The translations under genes were made by a program, and so were the position numbers. The notes beneath the pieces are model-generated. The model was given only the letters and a program-made list of their open reading frames with translations, had not been told where the DNA came from and did no database searches. From Paenibacillus rhizovicinus (GTDB lineage Bacteria; Bacillota; Bacilli; Paenibacillales; Paenibacillaceae), in NCBI RefSeq assembly GCF_010365285.1, contig NZ_CP048286.1, forward strand, positions 6,312,001-6,376,000: a stretch of 64,000 bases of DNA, given 5' to 3'. Of the stretch, positions 1 to 8,695 are shown one piece after another. Position 1 is the stretch's first letter. Every line of letters starts with the position of its first letter.

Positions 1-402
1 CTCCGGCGTCGTCCGGTTCGTGACGCGAATGCGGATTTGCGGATACAGGCGATGATATTGCGCCAAGTAGGGAAGCAGAAAATGCTTGCACAACGAATCG
101 CCCGCCCCGATGCGGATTTCCCCGAACGCGAGCTGGTGCATCTCGAGAATCTTTTTCTCGCCTGCTTCCACGAAATTGAATGCTTGCTCTACATAGCGAA
201 ATAACAGCTCGCCCTCCGCGGTAAGCTGCACGCCTCTCGCTCCGCGAATGAACAGTGCCCCGCCTAGCATCTCTTCCAGCTGCTTTAACGTATGACTGAC
301 CGCAGGCTGCGTAATATGCAGTTTCTCGGCTGCGCGCGACAGGCTCCCCGTCTTGGCGCACCAATAGAAGCTGCGATACCATTCCAAATTAATCTCCGGC
401 AT
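1..402 (-). CDS. LysR-family transcriptional regulator, N-terminal part (cut by window edge)
   Basis: The minus strand encodes 134 codons from an ATG at 402 and runs off the left edge. Residues about 1-60 form the LysR winged helix-turn-helix (MPEINLEWYRSFYWCAKTGS, then SRAAEKLHITQPAVSHTLKQ), followed by the linker helix and the start of the effector-binding domain (GEIRIGAGDSLCKHFLLPYL). It lies back to back with the purA-type gene at 515, with about 110 bp between them containing an AT-rich dyad. LysR proteins commonly control the divergent neighbour and themselves, so control of the synthetase gene is inferred. The effector cannot be told from this fragment. Confidence 0.9.
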   Translation of the reverse strand, partial: MPEINLEWYRSFYWCAKTGSLSRAAEKLHITQPAVSHTLKQLEEMLGGALFIRGARGVQLTAEGELLFRYVEQAFNFVEAGEKKILEMHQLAFGEIRIGAGDSLCKHFLLPYLAQYHRLYPQIRIRVTNRTTPE

Positions 403-418
403 AGCTATTACCTCTCTT

Positions 419-440
419 GATATCTCATATTAGTTATATC
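419..440. promoter_or_regulatory. Possible LysR binding site in the divergent LysR/purA intergenic region
   Basis: GATAT at 419-423 and ATATC at 436-440 form an inverted repeat in an AT-rich stretch, which fits the T-N11-A type of LysR box. A good -10 (TATAAT, 467-472) for the purA-type gene lacks a clear -35, which fits activator dependence. Confidence 0.4.
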
Positions 441-514
441 AATTATTCTTATGTCATGGCTTCCATTATAATCAACCTTGCAGCACATTCACAAGGGCGA
501 GGAGAGATTCGGCG

Positions 515-1795
515 ATGACAGTGACGGCGATCGTAGGAGCGAATTGGGGAGACGAAGGCAAGGGGAAGGTAACGGATATATTGGCGGCGGACGCCGCGTT
601 CATCGTGCGCTATCAAGGCGGCAGCAACGCGGGCCATACGATCATTAACGAATATGGAAAGTTTGTGCTTCATCTGCTGCCTTCGGGCGTTTTTTATCCG
701 CATGCAACCAATGTCATCGGCCCGGGGACGGCACTCGATATGGAGGTTCTGTTCCAGGAGCTGGAAGCGTTGACGGCGCGAGGGGTACGGGAACCGAAGC
801 TGGCCGTGTCCGAAAGGGCGCAAATCGTCATGCCGTATCACCGATTGTTCGATCAGCTGGAAGAAGAGCGGCTCGGGAGCGCCGGCTTCGGTTCGACGAG
901 ACGCGGCATTGCGCCGTTCTTCGCGGACAAGTACGCCAAGCTCGGTATTCAGGTATCCGATTTGTTCGACGAATCGCGGCTGCGGCGCAAATTGGAACAA
1001 TCGCTTGCCGCCAAGAATATCTTGCTGCAGCATCTCTATAAAAGCGAACCGATTACGGTCGATTCGCTGCTGCCGGGGCTGACCGCCTATGGCCGGCAAT
1101 TGAAGCCATTGGTAACGGATACGACGGCCATGCTCCAGCAGGCAAATACGGAAGGAGCGCGAATTCTTGTCGAAGGTCAGCTAGGCGCGCTTCGCGATCC
1201 CGATCATGGTATTTATCCATTCTCAACCTCCTCGTCGACGCTAGCCGGCTTCGCTTCGGTAGGTGCGGGACTGCCGCCCGGTTCGATAACGGACATCGTT
1301 GCCGTCACGAAAGCCTATTCCAGCTGCGTCGGGGCGGGACCGTTCGTCACGGAGCTTCACGGGGAGGAAGGGGAGGAGCTCAGGCGGCGAGGCGGCGATG
1401 CCGGCGAATACGGGGCATTGACGGGACGGCCAAGGCGGGTAGGCTGGTTCGATGTGACGGCCACGAGGTACGGCTGCCGCGTGCAAGGCGCAACCTCGGT
1501 GACGCTGACGAATTTGGATGTGCTTGGTTACTTGCCGGACATTCCGGTATGTACCGGTTACCGGCTGCCGGACGGCACGGCCGTCGAAGAGTTCCCTGTT
1601 CCTGCGCTGCTGGAATCGGCAGAGCCGGTTATCACGACGCTTCCGGGCTGGGAATGCGACATTGCCGCTGCGAGAAGTTTCAATGAACTGCCCCAGGCTG
1701 CACAGGCATACGTCGCCTTCATTGAACGGCAGATCGGCGTTCCGATCACGCGCATTTCGGTCGGACCGCGGCGCGAGCAAGTGATCGAGCGATAG
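515..1795 (+). CDS. purA: Adenylosuccinate synthetase (PurA family)
   Basis: 426 residues, the normal PurA length. The enzyme condenses IMP and aspartate using GTP to form adenylosuccinate in AMP synthesis. The GTP-binding loop WGDEGKGK (residues 11-18, with the base Asp13) and GGSNAGHT with the acid His41 are present, as are GDAGEYGALTGRPRRVGWFD and the C-terminal GVPITRISVGPRREQ. The IMP-site segment reads EGQLGALRDPDHG (from residue 220) instead of the EGxQGxxLDxDHG of E. coli-type enzymes. As far as I recall, this variant also occurs in other Firmicutes PurA proteins. ATG 515 follows GGCGAGGAGAG. Unlike the usual purine-regulon setting, it sits divergent from a LysR regulator, so it may be a condition-specific copy. 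Confidence 0.9.
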   Translation: MTVTAIVGANWGDEGKGKVTDILAADAAFIVRYQGGSNAGHTIINEYGKFVLHLLPSGVFYPHATNVIGPGTALDMEVLFQELEALTARGVREPKLAVSERAQIVMPYHRLFDQLEEERLGSAGFGSTRRGIAPFFADKYAKLGIQVSDLFDESRLRRKLEQSLAAKNILLQHLYKSEPITVDSLLPGLTAYGRQLKPLVTDTTAMLQQANTEGARILVEGQLGALRDPDHGIYPFSTSSSTLAGFASVGAGLPPGSITDIVAVTKAYSSCVGAGPFVTELHGEEGEELRRRGGDAGEYGALTGRPRRVGWFDVTATRYGCRVQGATSVTLTNLDVLGYLPDIPVCTGYRLPDGTAVEEFPVPALLESAEPVITTLPGWECDIAAARSFNELPQAAQAYVAFIERQIGVPITRISVGPRREQVIER

Positions 1796-1837
1796 CTATT
1801 TGCAGGTATTCGCGGCAGTCCGGAGCGTTGAAATAAT

Positions 1838-1867
1838 TTGATTTGTCATGGGTAAGAATGGTAAGAT
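1838..1867 (+). promoter_or_regulatory. Probable sigma-A promoter of the cation transporter gene
   Basis: TTGATT (1838-1843), an 18-bp spacer and TAAGAT (1862-1867) lie about 50 bp before the start codon. Confidence 0.45.
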
Positions 1868-1918
1868 GCCCCTACAAGAAAGGCGCTTGGCCGTGGAAAG
1901 GAATTGAGGAGAGACATC

Positions 1919-2806
1919 TTGGAAAATCGATCGTCAGTCATTGCCATGTGGGTTTCTCTGCTCAGCAACGTGGTTCTTACGGGCCTCAAATTAATTGTAG
2001 GCATCTTGTATGGCAGCCAAGTATTGATCGCGGACGGGATTCATAACGCGGGCGACATCATCGCCACCGCCACCGCGTACAGCTCGATGAGGGTATCCGG
2101 CAAACCGCCGGATGAGGATCATCCTTACGGGCACGGCAAAGCCGAGGTGCTCGGAGCGGGCATCGTCGCGTTCATTCTTATCATCGCCGCGCTCTATATG
2201 GGCTATCACGCGGTGTTGGCGTTCTTCCATCCGCCGGGCAAAGCGCATATCATCGCGCTTGCCGCTGCTATCGTTTCGCTTGCGGTCAAGCAGCTGCTGT
2301 ACATGTACACGATTCGCATTTCGAATCGCGTCAACAGCAAGGCATTGCGGGCTACGGCATACGATCATCTGGCTGATGTGTATGCTTCCTTGGCGGCTTC
2401 GATCGGGATCGGGCTCGCTTGGATCGGCGAACGGCAAGGCATCGACTGGCTCAGCTACGGCGATCCTGCCGCCGGGGTCATCGTATCTATTCTCGTGCTC
2501 AGGCTGGGCTTCGACATGGCGCGGGAAACCGTCGACGTGCTTATGGATAAGAGCCTGAGCCCCGACAAAATCGAAGATATACTGGAGCATATCCGCGAGG
2601 TGTCGGATGTGAAACGTATCGACAGGCTGCGGGCGCGCGAACACGGCCATTATGTATTGGTGGACGCGAGGGTGGCGGTGCTCGGCACGTTGACGATCCA
2701 GGAAGGCCACGACATTATTCGCAAAATCAAGCAAAAGGTGCAGGATGCCCATCCCGAAGTGGATGAAGTGCTCGTGCATTTGAACCCCTGGTACGAGAAT
2801 GAGTGA
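1919..2806 (+). CDS. Cation diffusion facilitator (CDF) family transporter
   Basis: 295 residues from TTG 1919. This start is preferred over TTG 1904 because GAGGAGA lies 6 nt upstream of it. The protein has the CDF plan: about six membrane helices over residues 10-200, then a soluble C-terminal domain of about 90 residues. Metal-site signatures are ADGIHNAGD on TM2 (xDxxHNxxD type), the HPYGHGKAE loop and AYDHLADVYAS on TM5 (HxxxD). The C-terminal domain ends DEVLVHLNPW. Members export divalent metals (Zn, Fe, Mn, Cd) in exchange for protons. The second HN in the TM2 motif does not settle the metal. The gene stands alone with its own promoter and a strong terminator. Confidence 0.93.
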   Translation: MENRSSVIAMWVSLLSNVVLTGLKLIVGILYGSQVLIADGIHNAGDIIATATAYSSMRVSGKPPDEDHPYGHGKAEVLGAGIVAFILIIAALYMGYHAVLAFFHPPGKAHIIALAAAIVSLAVKQLLYMYTIRISNRVNSKALRATAYDHLADVYASLAASIGIGLAWIGERQGIDWLSYGDPAAGVIVSILVLRLGFDMARETVDVLMDKSLSPDKIEDILEHIREVSDVKRIDRLRAREHGHYVLVDARVAVLGTLTIQEGHDIIRKIKQKVQDAHPEVDEVLVHLNPWYENE

Positions 2807-2845
2807 ATGGTTGAACGAATGCGTGAGTGAAGCAGGGAATTCAAG

Positions 2846-2875
2846 CCGGCGTGGAGACAATCCATGCCGGTTTTT
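2846..2875 (+). terminator. Rho-independent terminator after the CDF gene
   Basis: Arms 2846-2855 and 2861-2870 pair over 10 bp (one G-T), with a 5-nt loop and five T residues. Confidence 0.88.
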
Positions 2876-2889
2876 CCTTGCCGGGATTA

Positions 2890-2965
2890 GTACTTAAGTA
2901 CGAATAAAAAGTAAGCTGCAACCTTTTCTATCGAGGCGTCGTCAAGGGACATGTAAGATCTTACA
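2890..2965. promoter_or_regulatory. Two perfect palindromes upstream of the stalk-domain gene
   Basis: GTACTTAAGTAC (2890-2901, 12 bp) and TGTAAGATCTTACA (2952-2965, 14 bp) are both perfect dyads between the CDF terminator and the start at 3002. They could be operators or, for the second, a short leader hairpin. No regulator can be assigned. Confidence 0.45.
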
Positions 2966-3001
2966 ACATCACAGGCGAACATTCGGGAGGAGCAAATCAA
3001 C

Positions 3002-4171
3002 ATGAACATGAACAAGAACAAGAAGAAAATCGTTATTATCGCTACGCTTGCAGGATTACTGGGCTCGGCGGTGGCTGCGGAAGCTTCGGGTCTTTTCGAT
3101 AAGGTCAGCGGAATTGTTCGGAGCGATATCAAAGTGCTCGTCGATGGCAAAGACACGATTCTGGAACCTGTCTTTATAAATGGCCAAGCCTATCTGCCCG
3201 CGAAGAAAGAAGCGGCTGCCCTCGGGTATGACGTGTACTACAACGCGAAGGACAAGAGCTTGTCGTTCACGTCCAAAGACGAAGGCAACGGTAACGGCAG
3301 CGGCAATGGCAGCGGGGAAGAGGCGAATTATATGACGCTTTCGGGTATCATTCGAGGCGTGACGCAGCTTCCGAGCGGCGGCTACCAGCTGGATGTAGTC
3401 GGCAGAGGGACGAACAGATGGGTCATCCTGACGGTAGACAAGGATACGAAGCTGACGGACGCAAACGGCAAAGTCGTTGATATGACCGCCATCAAAGCCG
3501 GTACGGATATCATCGCGGAATACGGACCGGTCATGGCGCTCAGCTATCCGGGACAATCGCATGCGGCTAAAGTTACGCTCGGCGTTGAACATTTGATGAA
3601 AGAAGACGTGATCCAGAAGGTCGAACATACGAATGACGGCTGGCAGGTCGTGCTCGGAGAAGCGAAGGACGGCGATTCGCTGTCTTCGGTCGTGCTCAAC
3701 GCAGGTAAAGAAACGAGCGTAATCGACGGGGAAGGGCAGCCGGTCGAGTGGGAAAGCTTGAAAGCCGGCATGAAGGTTCGCGCCTACTATGGACCGATGA
3801 TGACGAAGAGCATTCCGCCGATCAGCCCGCTCTTCTACCTAATCGTGCCTGGGAACGCCATTTCGGATTCGCTGTCTCCGGCGGCCCAAAGCGAATTCCG
3901 GACGCTGGCTTGGAGCAAGCTGCCGGAAGGCCAAGCGCAGCACTTGAAGACGAAGCAGGACGAAGCCGTCGTTGAACTCGTGAACGCTGCGGATTCCGGC
4001 GTCATGGCGACGACCGACGAAGCGAAGAAGCTGCTGCAGGCGACGAAGGATAACGGCGGCAAGCTAGTCACCGTTACTTACACGACGGATCAAGACGAAC
4101 TGCTCGGGCCATTGACGGTCGTGTTCGATCTGGATACGAAAACGTTTATCGGTTATAACATCCGCAAGTAA
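3002..4171 (+). CDS. Secreted stalk-domain (copper amine oxidase N-terminal-like) protein
   Basis: 389 residues. The N-terminus (MNMNKNKKK, then a hydrophobic stretch ending AVAAEASG) is a classic signal peptide with cleavage near residue 28. Residues about 40-92 (IKVLVDGKDTILEPVFINGQ, then AYLPAKKEAAALGYDVYY) match the copper amine oxidase N-terminal-like stalk domain common on Paenibacillus surface proteins. A Gly/Asn/Ser linker (about 94-107) is followed by repeated beta-rich segments of about 90 residues (YMTLSGIIRGVTQL; EDVIQKVEHTNDGWQVVL). The final 110 residues are unassigned. RBS GGGAGGAGC precedes ATG 3002. No catalytic motif is visible. A role at the cell surface is inferred from the signal and stalk only. 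Confidence 0.72.
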   Translation: MNMNKNKKKIVIIATLAGLLGSAVAAEASGLFDKVSGIVRSDIKVLVDGKDTILEPVFINGQAYLPAKKEAAALGYDVYYNAKDKSLSFTSKDEGNGNGSGNGSGEEANYMTLSGIIRGVTQLPSGGYQLDVVGRGTNRWVILTVDKDTKLTDANGKVVDMTAIKAGTDIIAEYGPVMALSYPGQSHAAKVTLGVEHLMKEDVIQKVEHTNDGWQVVLGEAKDGDSLSSVVLNAGKETSVIDGEGQPVEWESLKAGMKVRAYYGPMMTKSIPPISPLFYLIVPGNAISDSLSPAAQSEFRTLAWSKLPEGQAQHLKTKQDEAVVELVNAADSGVMATTDEAKKLLQATKDNGGKLVTVTYTTDQDELLGPLTVVFDLDTKTFIGYNIRK

Positions 4172-4201
4172 TATCGTCAGCAGGTAAATAGGCAGTGAAC
4201 G

Positions 4202-4233
4202 AACGCCTCTCGGGATAACCGAGGGGCGTTTTT
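4202..4233 (+). terminator. Rho-independent terminator after the stalk-domain gene
   Basis: Arms 4202-4213 and 4219-4230 pair over 12 bp with one G-T. A T-run follows from 4229. Confidence 0.88.
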
Positions 4234-4352
4234 ATTACATAACGTTCCGAGGCGAGGACCAAATAATCGCTTGCCGGATTTCGGATGGCTGAATTAGAAT
4301 GGAAAGGGATTTTATGGGAACGAATAATCGGGGTCGATGAGGAGGCCGGGCC

Positions 4353-6119
4353 ATGGACGATCGGGAAATTACGCCGATGCAGCAAGACGAACGCGGACAA
4401 TCGCCGATAACGCAAGAAGAATGGCCGGCATCGAGGAAGGATAGTTTCTTCGGCCGGGTTTGGAAGTACCGGTTTCATTATGTCATCGTCCTGCCTGCAT
4501 TGCTGCTTCTAATCCTGTTCAAGGCAGTTCCGTTCATGATGACCGTGGTGACTTCCTTTCAAGACTTCAAAGTGCTCCGAGGCATCGCGCACAGCCATTG
4601 GGTTGGCTGGAGCAATTACAGGCAAATGTTCACGGCGCCGGAATTTCATCAAGTTCTCGCCAACACGCTGATCATGAAGCTGATATATACGGGGTTTTGC
4701 GGTATTGCAGCGCTTGTTCTTGCGTTGTCCTTAAGCATGGTTGCCGGCGGCAAACTGAGAAGCGCGCTTGCAACGCTGTTCCTGATCCCCTATTTTATAC
4801 CGGCCGTCATCTTCGCCAATATGGTCGTGATCGTTGTTTCCAGCCGAACATCGCCGATCGGCATTCACTCCGTTCCGTTGGCGCATTCGAATCTGTTCAG
4901 AGGCCTGTATGTCTGCATCGAATGCATGAAAACCATCGGTATTCCCGTCCTGATTGCAATTGGGGCCATTGGCGCCAAACATGCGGCAGGAGCCAGCGAT
5001 CCTAGGCGGCATCACGTTTCTTTCTTTCGCCGGAATGTTGTGCCGGCCATGTTGGCCGTTTCGGCATTCATGCTGATGCAGCTTTCAACCTTGTTGTCCA
5101 ACCAGTTCGAGCTCATGTATCAGCTTATTAATCCCATAGTCTATCAAACCGGCGATACGCTGGAAAATATGCAATTTCGTTCCGCGTTTATGCTCATGGA
5201 TATTAAAGCCAGCAACCCGGTGGCGGTATTTCAGTTTATCGTGCAATTCGGCTGTACGTTGCTGGCTTACTATATCCTTCGCGCCTGCTTCGCCCGGCAC
5301 TTGTTCACCTCGCATAACGGAAGCGCAGCTGCGATTCAAGCCTCCGGCAGCGGGAAGAGCGCCGTGGGAACGGTTGTCAGCTTGTTGTATGCCCTCGCTG
5401 TTGTCGCGATGCTATACCTGCTGTTCGTTTATCCGTTTACGATCCGGCATGAAGGGCCTGGGTTGTCGTCGCTCGTCTCCGGCTCCCGGTTCGTGCTTTA
5501 CCTTGTCGTATATCTGGCTGCATCTGCCGTATTCATGCTCATGACGCTCACGCTGTCCTTCCCGCTGACCGTGAAGGATTTACCGGGCCGATCGTTGTAC
5601 AAATGGTTTTTGCTGGCGGTCATGTCCGTTGGAAGCATCTCTTTCATGGCGTATTACGAGCTGCATCAGTTTAGGTTGACCAATACGGTGTTCGCGCTGT
5701 TCGTCTCCGGTTTCTTCTCGATATTGCCGGTCTTCATTCTCAAGAGCATATACAATGCCCGATATGCTGCGCTTCGGCCGCGATACGAGCGGCGCGGCGA
5801 GACCTACATGTTCTTCCGCGTTTATGTGCCGGCGGTTTGGAAACCGCTGCTCGCACTAGGAGCCATGCAGTTCACCATGTTATGGAACAGCATGTACCTG
5901 CCGTTGATTTACATGAGCAAACCCGACCTCATGCCGCCGATCTCGAGCTTCCTCATGGCGGCGCAGCAAACGGCCGGTGACGGCAAAGCTCTCGCTTACG
6001 GTCCTGCAGCCATGCTGCAGTTCGGCGCTTTGATCGCGCTGCCTTCATTGCTCGTGCTGCTGTTCATGCGCCGCTGGCTGACGCCGGAGGTGCTGACGGG
6101 ACAGGTGCGCAATTTATAG
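4353..6119 (+). CDS. Fused double permease of a carbohydrate-type ABC transporter
   Basis: 588 residues. After a polar N-terminus of about 35 residues, the first half (about 35-315) resembles LplB/UgpA-type permeases (YVIVLPALLLLILFKAVPFM; WVGWSNYRQMF). The second half (about 330-588) resembles the CarB/YtcP-type partner (TMLWNSMYLPLIYMSKPDL, MPPISSFLMAAQQ, final LTPEVLTGQVRNL). These are normally two separate proteins forming a heterodimer. The EAA loops that dock on the ATPase are degenerate: KHAAGASDPRRHHVSFFRRN in half 1 and RPRYERRGETYMFF in half 2. No substrate-binding protein or ATPase gene is adjacent. RBS GATGAGGAGG precedes ATG 4353. It may be a functional fusion using a shared ATPase such as MsmX, or a decaying permease pair. 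Confidence 0.72.
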   Translation: MDDREITPMQQDERGQSPITQEEWPASRKDSFFGRVWKYRFHYVIVLPALLLLILFKAVPFMMTVVTSFQDFKVLRGIAHSHWVGWSNYRQMFTAPEFHQVLANTLIMKLIYTGFCGIAALVLALSLSMVAGGKLRSALATLFLIPYFIPAVIFANMVVIVVSSRTSPIGIHSVPLAHSNLFRGLYVCIECMKTIGIPVLIAIGAIGAKHAAGASDPRRHHVSFFRRNVVPAMLAVSAFMLMQLSTLLSNQFELMYQLINPIVYQTGDTLENMQFRSAFMLMDIKASNPVAVFQFIVQFGCTLLAYYILRACFARHLFTSHNGSAAAIQASGSGKSAVGTVVSLLYALAVVAMLYLLFVYPFTIRHEGPGLSSLVSGSRFVLYLVVYLAASAVFMLMTLTLSFPLTVKDLPGRSLYKWFLLAVMSVGSISFMAYYELHQFRLTNTVFALFVSGFFSILPVFILKSIYNARYAALRPRYERRGETYMFFRVYVPAVWKPLLALGAMQFTMLWNSMYLPLIYMSKPDLMPPISSFLMAAQQTAGDGKALAYGPAAMLQFGALIALPSLLVLLFMRRWLTPEVLTGQVRNL

Positions 6120-6130
6120 TCGTTTCTATT

Positions 6131-6180
6131 GGAAAAAAGGCTATCTCCGGCAGCTTGGCTGCTTCTTCGGAGATAGCCTT
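6131..6180. terminator. Bidirectional terminator between permease and AraC genes
   Basis: Arms 6137-6149 and 6168-6180 pair over 13 bp. The A-run at 6133-6138 gives a U-tract for the minus-strand AraC gene. On the plus strand the U-tract is weak. Confidence 0.85.
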
Positions 6181-6235
6181 TGTCATGTCGATAGTGTGTA
6201 GGGCAGGTGGCGGAGAGGCAGGCAGCTGCGGAAAC

Positions 6236-7072
6236 TCAACCGCCGCCGTTTAACAGCCGGTATTCCGTCGGACTCTGTCCCGTCTCTTTGCGGAAGAACT
6301 TGGCGAAATGGTTCGTTTCCTTAAAACCCGTCTGATCCGCGATGTCTTTGATGCTGAGCGCGGTCGTCGAGAGCAGGATTTTCGCCTTGTCCGCGCGCCG
6401 GCGGTTCATGTACTTGAGCGGCGAGACGCCGAAATGCTTTTTGAAGTACGCAATGAAATAATTCGGATGCAGATGCGCCGCCCGCGCCATATCCTCGACT
6501 TTCAAGCTGCTATCCATATGGCTGTCGATATAGGCTTGGATGAATTGGATCCGCTTCAGATCTTCCGAGCGATGTTGAAGAATCGTGATCGGCACATGCT
6601 CCAGATAGCGCGAAACGATCTCCAGCATCACGGATTTCTCGCGCAGCCTGGCGATGATGGAGGAATTGGTGCGCAGGCTGACGAGCAGCTTGAAGAGCGC
6701 CGTCATTTCCTCGCGGTCCGCGATTGAAATGGACAAGGGCACGCCGATCCATTGAAACAGATCGAAAGGGCCGATCGAAGCCGTGAAGTGGCACCAATAT
6801 TTCAAGTAGGGCGGGCAGCCCTTCTGCACGGAATAGGACTGTACGACGTGAGCGGGCAGCATGCAGAGATCGCCGGCGGCGGGCGTCAGCTCCGTCGTTC
6901 CGGATTTCAGCCAGCCTTCGCCTTCTACGATGTAATAGAACTTATTGTATTCCGGCACGAAATCAAAATCATGCCAATCATGCGTCACCTGCGTCTTAAA
7001 GGCGGACAGGACGTCGATTTGGAGCGAATGCAGCAGGTCGGTTAAGGCACTGTGCTCGCGTTTCATATTCAT
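6236..7072 (-). CDS. AraC-family transcriptional regulator with cupin-like sensor
   Basis: 278 residues. An N-terminal cupin-type sensing domain (about 20-110: FDFVPEYNKFYYIVEGEGWL, PAAGDLCMLPAHVVQSY) is followed by two AraC helix-turn-helix units at about 175-275 (MARAAHLHPNYFIAYFKKHF, LSIKDIADQTGFKETNHFAK, GQSPTEYR). Such proteins usually sense a sugar and activate nearby genes. It is divergent from the PhyH-HEAT gene at 7295 with a shared 222-bp intergenic region, so that gene is the likely target. The ATG at 7072 starts MNMKREHS. The effector is unknown. Confidence 0.9.
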   Translation of the reverse strand: MNMKREHSALTDLLHSLQIDVLSAFKTQVTHDWHDFDFVPEYNKFYYIVEGEGWLKSGTTELTPAAGDLCMLPAHVVQSYSVQKGCPPYLKYWCHFTASIGPFDLFQWIGVPLSISIADREEMTALFKLLVSLRTNSSIIARLREKSVMLEIVSRYLEHVPITILQHRSEDLKRIQFIQAYIDSHMDSSLKVEDMARAAHLHPNYFIAYFKKHFGVSPLKYMNRRRADKAKILLSTTALSIKDIADQTGFKETNHFAKFFRKETGQSPTEYRLLNGGG

Positions 7073-7229
7073 GCGGAATCTCCTAACCCGGACCGGTCGA
7101 AATAGTAGGTTGGACGGTCATATCGCATTATCTGCGACATGCCGTTTCTATGGCTCTATCATAGTCGATTTTCGTCGCGGGGGGAACGGATACCTTAACT
7201 TTGGCACCTTCATTCTTAGCCCTATCCAT

Positions 7230-7257
7230 TTGAAAGCGCCATCGCCGCCCCTATAAT
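7230..7257 (+). promoter_or_regulatory. Probable sigma-A promoter of the PhyH-HEAT gene
   Basis: TTGAAA (7230-7235), a 16-bp spacer and a perfect TATAAT (7252-7257) lie 38 bp before the start codon. Confidence 0.65.
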
Positions 7258-7294
7258 GAGGGGGAGAAGACGAACTTGAGGAGGAAGATAAGCG

Positions 7295-8689
7295 ATGACG
7301 CAGCAACCGCTTCTGCTTAACGACGATCAGATGAAATCCTTTATTGCGAACGGGTTTCTTATTTTGAAAACGGATTTTCCAAGCGAGTTTCATGAGCGGC
7401 TCGTGACGCAGCTGAACGAGATTTACGACAAAGAGGGCAATCCGGGGAACAACATTCTCCCGCGCATCCGCGATTTGCAGCGCGTGTTCGAGCACCCGGT
7501 CATTACGGGCGCGCTGACCAGCGTGCTTGGACCGGAGTACCTGCTCCATACGCACCGCCACGGTCACTATAACTCCATTCCGAAGCCGGGCGGCTGGCAC
7601 AAAGACAGCTATTGGGGCTATAACCGGCTGCGCAACCACCATCCGTGGTGGGCAATGATTATGTACTTCCCGCAGGATACCCCGACTGAGCTGGGACCAA
7701 CGGGCGTACTGCCTGGAACGCAATACGAGGATCAACGGAATTTCGCATCAGACGAGATGGAAGAGGAAGCGACGGCGAAAGGCGAAGCGGGAACGTTTGC
7801 GCTTATCCATTACGATATTTGGCATCGCTCGACGCCGAATTTGCTCGGCAATCCGCGCTTCATGCTCAAATTCGAATTCATGCGGACGCAAGCGCCGACG
7901 GCACCGACATGGAACAACGAGCAGCCGGAGCTGGGAGATATCACGGCTGTAGGCGGCCGCTCCGAATATCAGCCGATCGCCGAGGACGTATGGAACTGGC
8001 TGTCCGGCCGCGTAGCTTCCCGCGCGAACACGTTGCCGGCTGAAGAAGTAGCCGAACTCGCGGCTCAATTGACGGAGGCCGCCGAGCCCGAAGCGCTCGC
8101 CGCTTCGTACGATTTGGCAGCCAGCGGCCCGGCAGGTATCGCGGCATTGCTCGAAGCGCTGCAGGGCGAATCGAAGAAGGTTTCGCGCATCGCGTCGTAC
8201 GGCTTGTCGACCGCGGGTTTGAATGCCGTCGAAGGCTTGACGGAAGTGCTGGGAAGCGAGAACGAAACGGCCGTCAATCATGCCGTGTTCGCCCTCTCCG
8301 AGCTGCGCGGCCTGGCCGAAAGTTCCGTGCCGCAAGTAGCGGCGCTCATGAATCATTCGTCGGTTATCATTCGCCGCACGGTCGTCGATGCGCTCGGCAT
8401 TATGAGCGTTGCTCCGCAAACCGCCGTGCCGGCGCTCATTCAAGCACTCTCGGATGAAGATACGCAGGTGCGCTTCATGGCCGGTTTGGCCCTCGTTCGC
8501 ATCGGTGCTGCCGCTGCCGACGCCGTGCCAGCGCTGGCTGCTACTTTGCAGGACGAGAACCGCTATGTGCGCGGCCATTCGCTCGAAGCGCTGCGGAGCA
8601 TCGGTACGAAGGAAGCGCACGATGTGCTGCTTCATGAACTATTCAATACGCGCTGGTGCTCGGACACGACGCCGGCAAGCACGTTCTAA
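7295..8689 (+). CDS. PhyH-family Fe(II)/2-oxoglutarate dioxygenase fused to HEAT repeats
   Basis: 464 residues. Residues about 10-200 form a phytanoyl-CoA dioxygenase (PhyH) fold. The iron ligands are probably His102 and Asp104 (GGWHKDSYWG) and His177 (HYDIWHRSTPNLLGN), with Arg188 suited to bind 2-oxoglutarate. Residues about 245-450 are HEAT/PBS-lyase-type helical repeats of about 31-38 residues (AVNHAVFALSELRGLAE, VIIRRTVVDALGIM, TQVRFMAGLALVRIG, RYVRGHSLEALRSIG). PhyH enzymes hydroxylate lipids, amino acids or small metabolites; HEAT repeats bind proteins. RBS GAGGAGGAAG precedes ATG 7295. It is divergent from an AraC sensor. The substrate cannot be predicted. Confidence 0.88.
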   Translation: MTQQPLLLNDDQMKSFIANGFLILKTDFPSEFHERLVTQLNEIYDKEGNPGNNILPRIRDLQRVFEHPVITGALTSVLGPEYLLHTHRHGHYNSIPKPGGWHKDSYWGYNRLRNHHPWWAMIMYFPQDTPTELGPTGVLPGTQYEDQRNFASDEMEEEATAKGEAGTFALIHYDIWHRSTPNLLGNPRFMLKFEFMRTQAPTAPTWNNEQPELGDITAVGGRSEYQPIAEDVWNWLSGRVASRANTLPAEEVAELAAQLTEAAEPEALAASYDLAASGPAGIAALLEALQGESKKVSRIASYGLSTAGLNAVEGLTEVLGSENETAVNHAVFALSELRGLAESSVPQVAALMNHSSVIIRRTVVDALGIMSVAPQTAVPALIQALSDEDTQVRFMAGLALVRIGAAAADAVPALAATLQDENRYVRGHSLEALRSIGTKEAHDVLLHELFNTRWCSDTTPASTF

Positions 8690-8695
8690 TCTCGC

